A DNA stretch of 64,000 nucleotides from positions 62,001 through 126,000 of the forward strand of contig JANXTS010000046.1 of the NCBI GenBank assembly GCA_025352265.1, written 5' to 3'. Source of the stretch: Variovorax sp. Lineage in GTDB: Bacteria > Pseudomonadota > Gammaproteobacteria > Burkholderiales > Burkholderiaceae_C. Positions 61,010-64,000 of the stretch are shown here, in pieces. Position numbers and translations under genes: made by a program. The notes beneath the pieces were generated by a model, which made no database searches, was not told the DNA's origin, and saw nothing but the letters and a program-made list of their open reading frames with translations. How positions within the stretch are numbered: position 1 is the first letter of the stretch; each line of letters begins with the position of its first letter.

Positions 61010-61173
61010 CAGAAGGATCCACTGGGTACGCATCGTCGGCGCATTAACCGCGCATGAATATTCAAGCGCCCTCACTTTGCGTCGATGCCGATGGGTTTTG
61101 CCCTTTTCCCGCGCAGAACTTACGACTGGCTGTTCGTGCCGCATCGTGCGGACAGCGCCCTGAAACAGGGTCG

Positions 61174-62526
61174 TCAAAAAGTGGCTTGCGGCAAGTCTTT
61201 GGAGGTAAAGACCAGCGACACGCGCGCGTCTTCAGGCAACAGCGGCATCGTGTTGTCCCATGCGGTCCATGCCGAGCGGAGCTCGGCCAAGCGCTCGGGC
61301 TCACGTTCGCGCAGGTTGGCACGTTCGCGGGCATCGTTGGCCAAGTTGAACAGGTACTCGACACCGTCTATCTGCAAGTACTTCCAGTCGCCCCGGACTA
61401 GCGCGCGCTGCCCGCGATGAGTCATTCGCCAGCAGAGGTCGCGGCTTGCATGTTTCTCTGAAAGAGTGAGGGAAGACTGATCCGCTGCACCATCGAACAC
61501 CGGCAGCAGGCTCAGGCCGTCGAGCGGGTAGTCGACATGCGACGCCACACGGGCGGCATCGAGCATGGTGGCAGTCCAGTCCATCGTGAGATTGGGCAAA
61601 TTAGACACTCCGCCGGCCGCAATGCGTGCCGGCCAGCGGGCCATCAGTGGCACACGAATCCCCCCTTCGAGCAGGTCCATCTTCTGACCGACGAAAGGCC
61701 AATTGTTGGAAAATCGCTCACCTCCGTTGTCACTGGTGAACACAATCAGCGTGTCGTCGGACATGCCTCGTGCTTCGAGTGCGTCCATGACCCAGCCAAT
61801 GCCTTCGTCCATGTGATGGATCATGCGTTGATATGTTGCCAGCGAACCGCCGTCGGTGTGTTTGCCAACGCCACCGATGCGCTCCGATTCAGCCCGGTCG
61901 TCGCGCGTGAGCCAAGGCCAATGCGGCGCGCTGTAGTGCAAGCTCAACAAAAACGGCCGCTCGGCCGACTGTTGCTCGATGAACTGCACCGCGCGCCGGC
62001 TCAGGAGGTCGGTGAGATAGCCATCTTCTTCGATTGGCGTTTCGTTGTGCCAGAAGTCGGGGACGCCGCGAGGATCGCAATGCGCAAAGTAGTCGGCGCC
62101 GCCAGAATGAAAACCATAGTAGTGCTCGTATCCCGACATTCGCGGGCCGAAGTGCGGCGGATAGCCTAAATGCCATTTGCCGATCAGCGCAGTGGAAAAA
62201 CCTGCGTCACGCAGCAATGAAGGCAGAGTCGGGTGTGACGATGAAATGCCGAGCACCTTATCGCCGCGAGCGTTTCCTGCAAGTGGTTCTTCAGCCGCAC
62301 CGCGCAACCGGTATTGCCAGCGGCCGGTGATAAGCGCGAACCGCGTTGGCGAACACACTGCAGAGTTTGCATAGCCGCGAGTAAAGCGCATGCCTTCGCT
62401 CGCTAAACGGTCGAGGTTGGGCGACACGTTGGCGGGTTGGTTGGCCGCGTCGCGCGCACCTGTACAACCGAGATCGGCATAGCCTAGATCGTCGGCGAGG
62501 ATGAAGATGAGATTGGGACGTGTCAC
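61174..62526 (-). CDS. Type I sulfatase
   Basis: A 450-residue arylsulfatase-family enzyme without a clear signal peptide. The metal Asp pair is in LADDLGYADLG (Asp12, Asp13), the formylglycine motif CSPTR is at 58-62 (Cys58), then IGKWHLGY and FTSDNGGERF. Cys58 must be converted to formylglycine by an FGE or anSME; no such gene is in the window. The start is GTG 62524-62526. Convergent with the amidohydrolase. The sulfate ester substrate is unknown. Confidence 0.92.
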   Translation of the reverse strand: MTRPNLIFILADDLGYADLGCTGARDAANQPANVSPNLDRLASEGMRFTRGYANSAVCSPTRFALITGRWQYRLRGAAEEPLAGNARGDKVLGISSSHPTLPSLLRDAGFSTALIGKWHLGYPPHFGPRMSGYEHYYGFHSGGADYFAHCDPRGVPDFWHNETPIEEDGYLTDLLSRRAVQFIEQQSAERPFLLSLHYSAPHWPWLTRDDRAESERIGGVGKHTDGGSLATYQRMIHHMDEGIGWVMDALEARGMSDDTLIVFTSDNGGERFSNNWPFVGQKMDLLEGGIRVPLMARWPARIAAGGVSNLPNLTMDWTATMLDAARVASHVDYPLDGLSLLPVFDGAADQSSLTLSEKHASRDLCWRMTHRGQRALVRGDWKYLQIDGVEYLFNLANDARERANLREREPERLAELRSAWTAWDNTMPLLPEDARVSLVFTSKDLPQATF

Positions 62527-62902
62527 TGCATCGTTCTTCGACTTGGGGGTAATTTAGTTACTTTCCGAATCGCACGGCGGGGCGCCAACGGGCTCCGGGT
62601 CGCAATCGGCATTGAAGCACTGTCTAAATTTTGCCATGGCTCAGGAAGGTGGAGCGATGTGCAGATTCATGCCGAAGAAGAACCATTGCTTCTTCTAGCT
62701 GGTCGAGGGCATCTCAAAGTCGAGTTTGCCTCGCGCATTCCTCGTCGGACTCGGTGCGCCGAGGAAGATCGCATCCGCGATAGCGCCGGTCCCCACCCTC
62801 ACGCCGCTGGCCTGCAACCCTTACCCGCCTTTCAAGTTCAGGCGCCTGATGCTGGACCCCGACCTCACCAAGGCGCTGTTCGAGCAAAAACTGTGCTCGG
62901 AG
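62527..62902. other. Gene-poor stretch
   Basis: About 376 bases between the sulfatase and the SDR. A plus-strand reading around 62700-62890 (PRAFLVGLGAPRKIASAI... FKFRRLMLDPDLTKALFEQK) looks protein-like but has no known family, no RBS and no clear start or stop. I see no promoter or repeat. Confidence 0.35.
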
Positions 62903-63691
62903 TCAGAACGTCCCGGGGAACGCGCCGCCGTCCATGAGTACGTTTTGACCGGTGTAGAAGCCGGCGTGCGCGCTGCACAAATAGGCGCACATGCTGCCGA
63001 ACTCCTCCGGCCGCCCAAACCGCAAGCTCGGATTCGACTTGCGACGCGCCTCGGTCACCACTTCGACCGTTTGGCCGCTCTTGGCAGCGGCGCCCTTCAT
63101 GGTGCTCTTGAGACGGTCAGTATCGAATGGACCTGGCAACAAGTTGTTGATCGTCACGTTCCGCGAAGCGATGGCGGGCTGTCGCGCTAGTCCTGCGATG
63201 AAACCGGTCAGCCCAGAGCGTGCGCCGTTGCTGAGTCCGAGGATGTCGATAGGTGCCTTCACTGCGCCTAAAGTGATGTTGACGATGCGGCCAAAACCGC
63301 GCTCGATCATGGGGTCGATGAGCATCTTGATCAGCTCAATCGGCGTCAGCATATTCGCGTCGAGCGCATCGATCCACTGGTCGCGACTCCAAGTGCGAAA
63401 GTCCCCTGGCGGAGGACCTCCCGCATTGTTGATAAGGATGTCAACCTGCGGGCACGCAGACAAGGCTGCAGCGCGGCCGGCAGCCGTGGTGATGTCACCA
63501 ACAACCGCGATCACCTGCACAGCGGGGTTCGAGCGTTGGAGTTCCTCGGCGGTTGCCTCCAGCGCCTGTGATCCACGCGCGGTGATCACCACGTTGACGC
63601 CTTCGGCGACGAGTGCCGCCGCACAGCTCTTGCCAAGGCCCTTGCTCGCTGCGCAGACGAGCGCCCACTTGCCTTCTATACCGAGATCCAT
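62903..63691 (-). CDS. SDR-family protein lacking the YxxxK active site
   Basis: A 262-residue SDR fold. The cofactor loop is AASKGLG (14-20), and INNAGGPPPGDF follows at 87-98. Where classical SDRs have Tyr-x3-Lys, this protein has Ser154-x3-Arg158 (LSNGARSGL). I recall a subfamily with the GGPPPG and SNGAR motifs, often annotated as 3-oxoacyl-ACP reductase-like, so the change may be a subfamily trait. It might use a different mechanism or be a binding protein. The start is ATG 63689-63691. It is next to a LacI regulator. Confidence 0.85.
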   Translation of the reverse strand: MDLGIEGKWALVCAASKGLGKSCAAALVAEGVNVVITARGSQALEATAEELQRSNPAVQVIAVVGDITTAAGRAAALSACPQVDILINNAGGPPPGDFRTWSRDQWIDALDANMLTPIELIKMLIDPMIERGFGRIVNITLGAVKAPIDILGLSNGARSGLTGFIAGLARQPAIASRNVTINNLLPGPFDTDRLKSTMKGAAAKSGQTVEVVTEARRKSNPSLRFGRPEEFGSMCAYLCSAHAGFYTGQNVLMDGGAFPGTF

Positions 63692-63721
63692 CGCTAACTC
63701 CTTGAGAAAATTACTTCTGCT

Positions 63722-64000
63722 TCAGCGCTTCTTTCGACTCACCTTCGCGGTGCTGCCGCGAACGATGAGACTGAACGCAACCCGCGTCTTCGCGACAACG
63801 GAGCGCCCTTCGATGCGACCCAGCAGGTAGTCGGCCGCGCGCTGTCCGATCTCGTCTGCGGAAAGTCGGATCGTGGTGAGAGACGGGCTGAGATGCGCCG
63901 CAAACTCGACATCGTTGATGCCGGTGATCGACACATCGTCGGGCACACGGATGCCCATCGACGCGGCCTGCACGATGGCGCCGAACGCGAGCGTGTCGGT
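63722..64000 (-). CDS. LacI-family transcriptional regulator, C-terminal part (partial)
   Basis: The minus-strand frame is open to the right edge, so about 92 C-terminal residues are visible. IRVPDDVSITGINDVEFAAHLSPSLTTIRLSADEIGQRAADYLL is diagnostic of the LacI/GalR ligand-binding domain end. The N-terminal helix-turn-helix is outside the window. It probably controls the neighbouring SDR and perhaps the sulfatase. Confidence 0.92.
   Translation of the reverse strand, partial: TDTLAFGAIVQAASMGIRVPDDVSITGINDVEFAAHLSPSLTTIRLSADEIGQRAADYLLGRIEGRSVVAKTRVAFSLIVRGSTAKVSRKKR

Noticed and set aside
61054..61401. Short plus-strand frames after the amidohydrolase
   Set aside because: They lie largely antisense to the sulfatase 3' end and have no domain or convincing start.

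Overview
The window is GC-rich, gene-dense bacterial chromosome. The gene repertoire, the smc-zipA-ligA order, the glnD/purL/map and selO/msrB/yciB/bolA blocks, and the many polar and branched-chain amino acid ABC importers fit a betaproteobacterium of the Burkholderiales. Comamonadaceae, probably Variovorax or a close relative, is the best guess. That placement is from memory of gene content, not from a search. No rRNA, tRNA or CRISPR array was found.

Region 1 (137-20411) is entirely on the minus strand. Read in the direction of transcription it holds an acyl-CoA ligase, a decayed fragment of a second solute-binding protein, a complete Liv-type ABC importer (binding protein, LivH, LivM, LivG, LivF), a bifunctional enoyl-CoA hydratase/3-hydroxyacyl-CoA dehydrogenase, a PM20D1-like M20 hydrolase, a thiolase, an acyl-CoA dehydrogenase coupled to a 63-residue membrane protein, an SDR, a PaaI-like thioesterase, an MDR oxidoreductase, an AidB-like acyl-CoA dehydrogenase, a glutathione transferase and another SDR. 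Together these encode uptake, CoA activation and beta-oxidation of an acyl compound. The PM20D1-like enzyme suggests N-acyl amino acids as one possible substrate class.

Region 2 (20577-46583) is housekeeping. It has a plus-strand run selO-msrB-yciB-bolA-peptidylprolyl isomerase ending in a bidirectional terminator, then purL (minus), map, glnD, a HAD hydrolase and pgm (plus). A polar amino acid importer without an ATPase gene follows (minus), then doxX, def, a small Gly/Tyr-rich lipoprotein, ligA, zipA, smc, and a lipoprotein of unknown function.

Region 3 (46584-55825) is more accessory: a probable IS5-type transposase remnant, a ribose-type sugar ABC operon with its binding-protein gene last and a porin-like leader ORF first, a REC-wHTH-GAF response regulator, two small membrane/basic proteins, and a divergent receiver-only regulator and histidine kinase pair. 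It also has several gene-poor stretches of 350-510 bases.

Region 4 (55826-64000) is a second, complete polar amino acid importer (binding protein, two permeases, ATPase) followed closely by an ACMSD-like amidohydrolase. Facing it are a type I sulfatase, an SDR with a non-canonical active site, and the C-terminal end of a LacI-family regulator that runs off the window. It looks like a small-molecule uptake and catabolism locus with unknown substrate.
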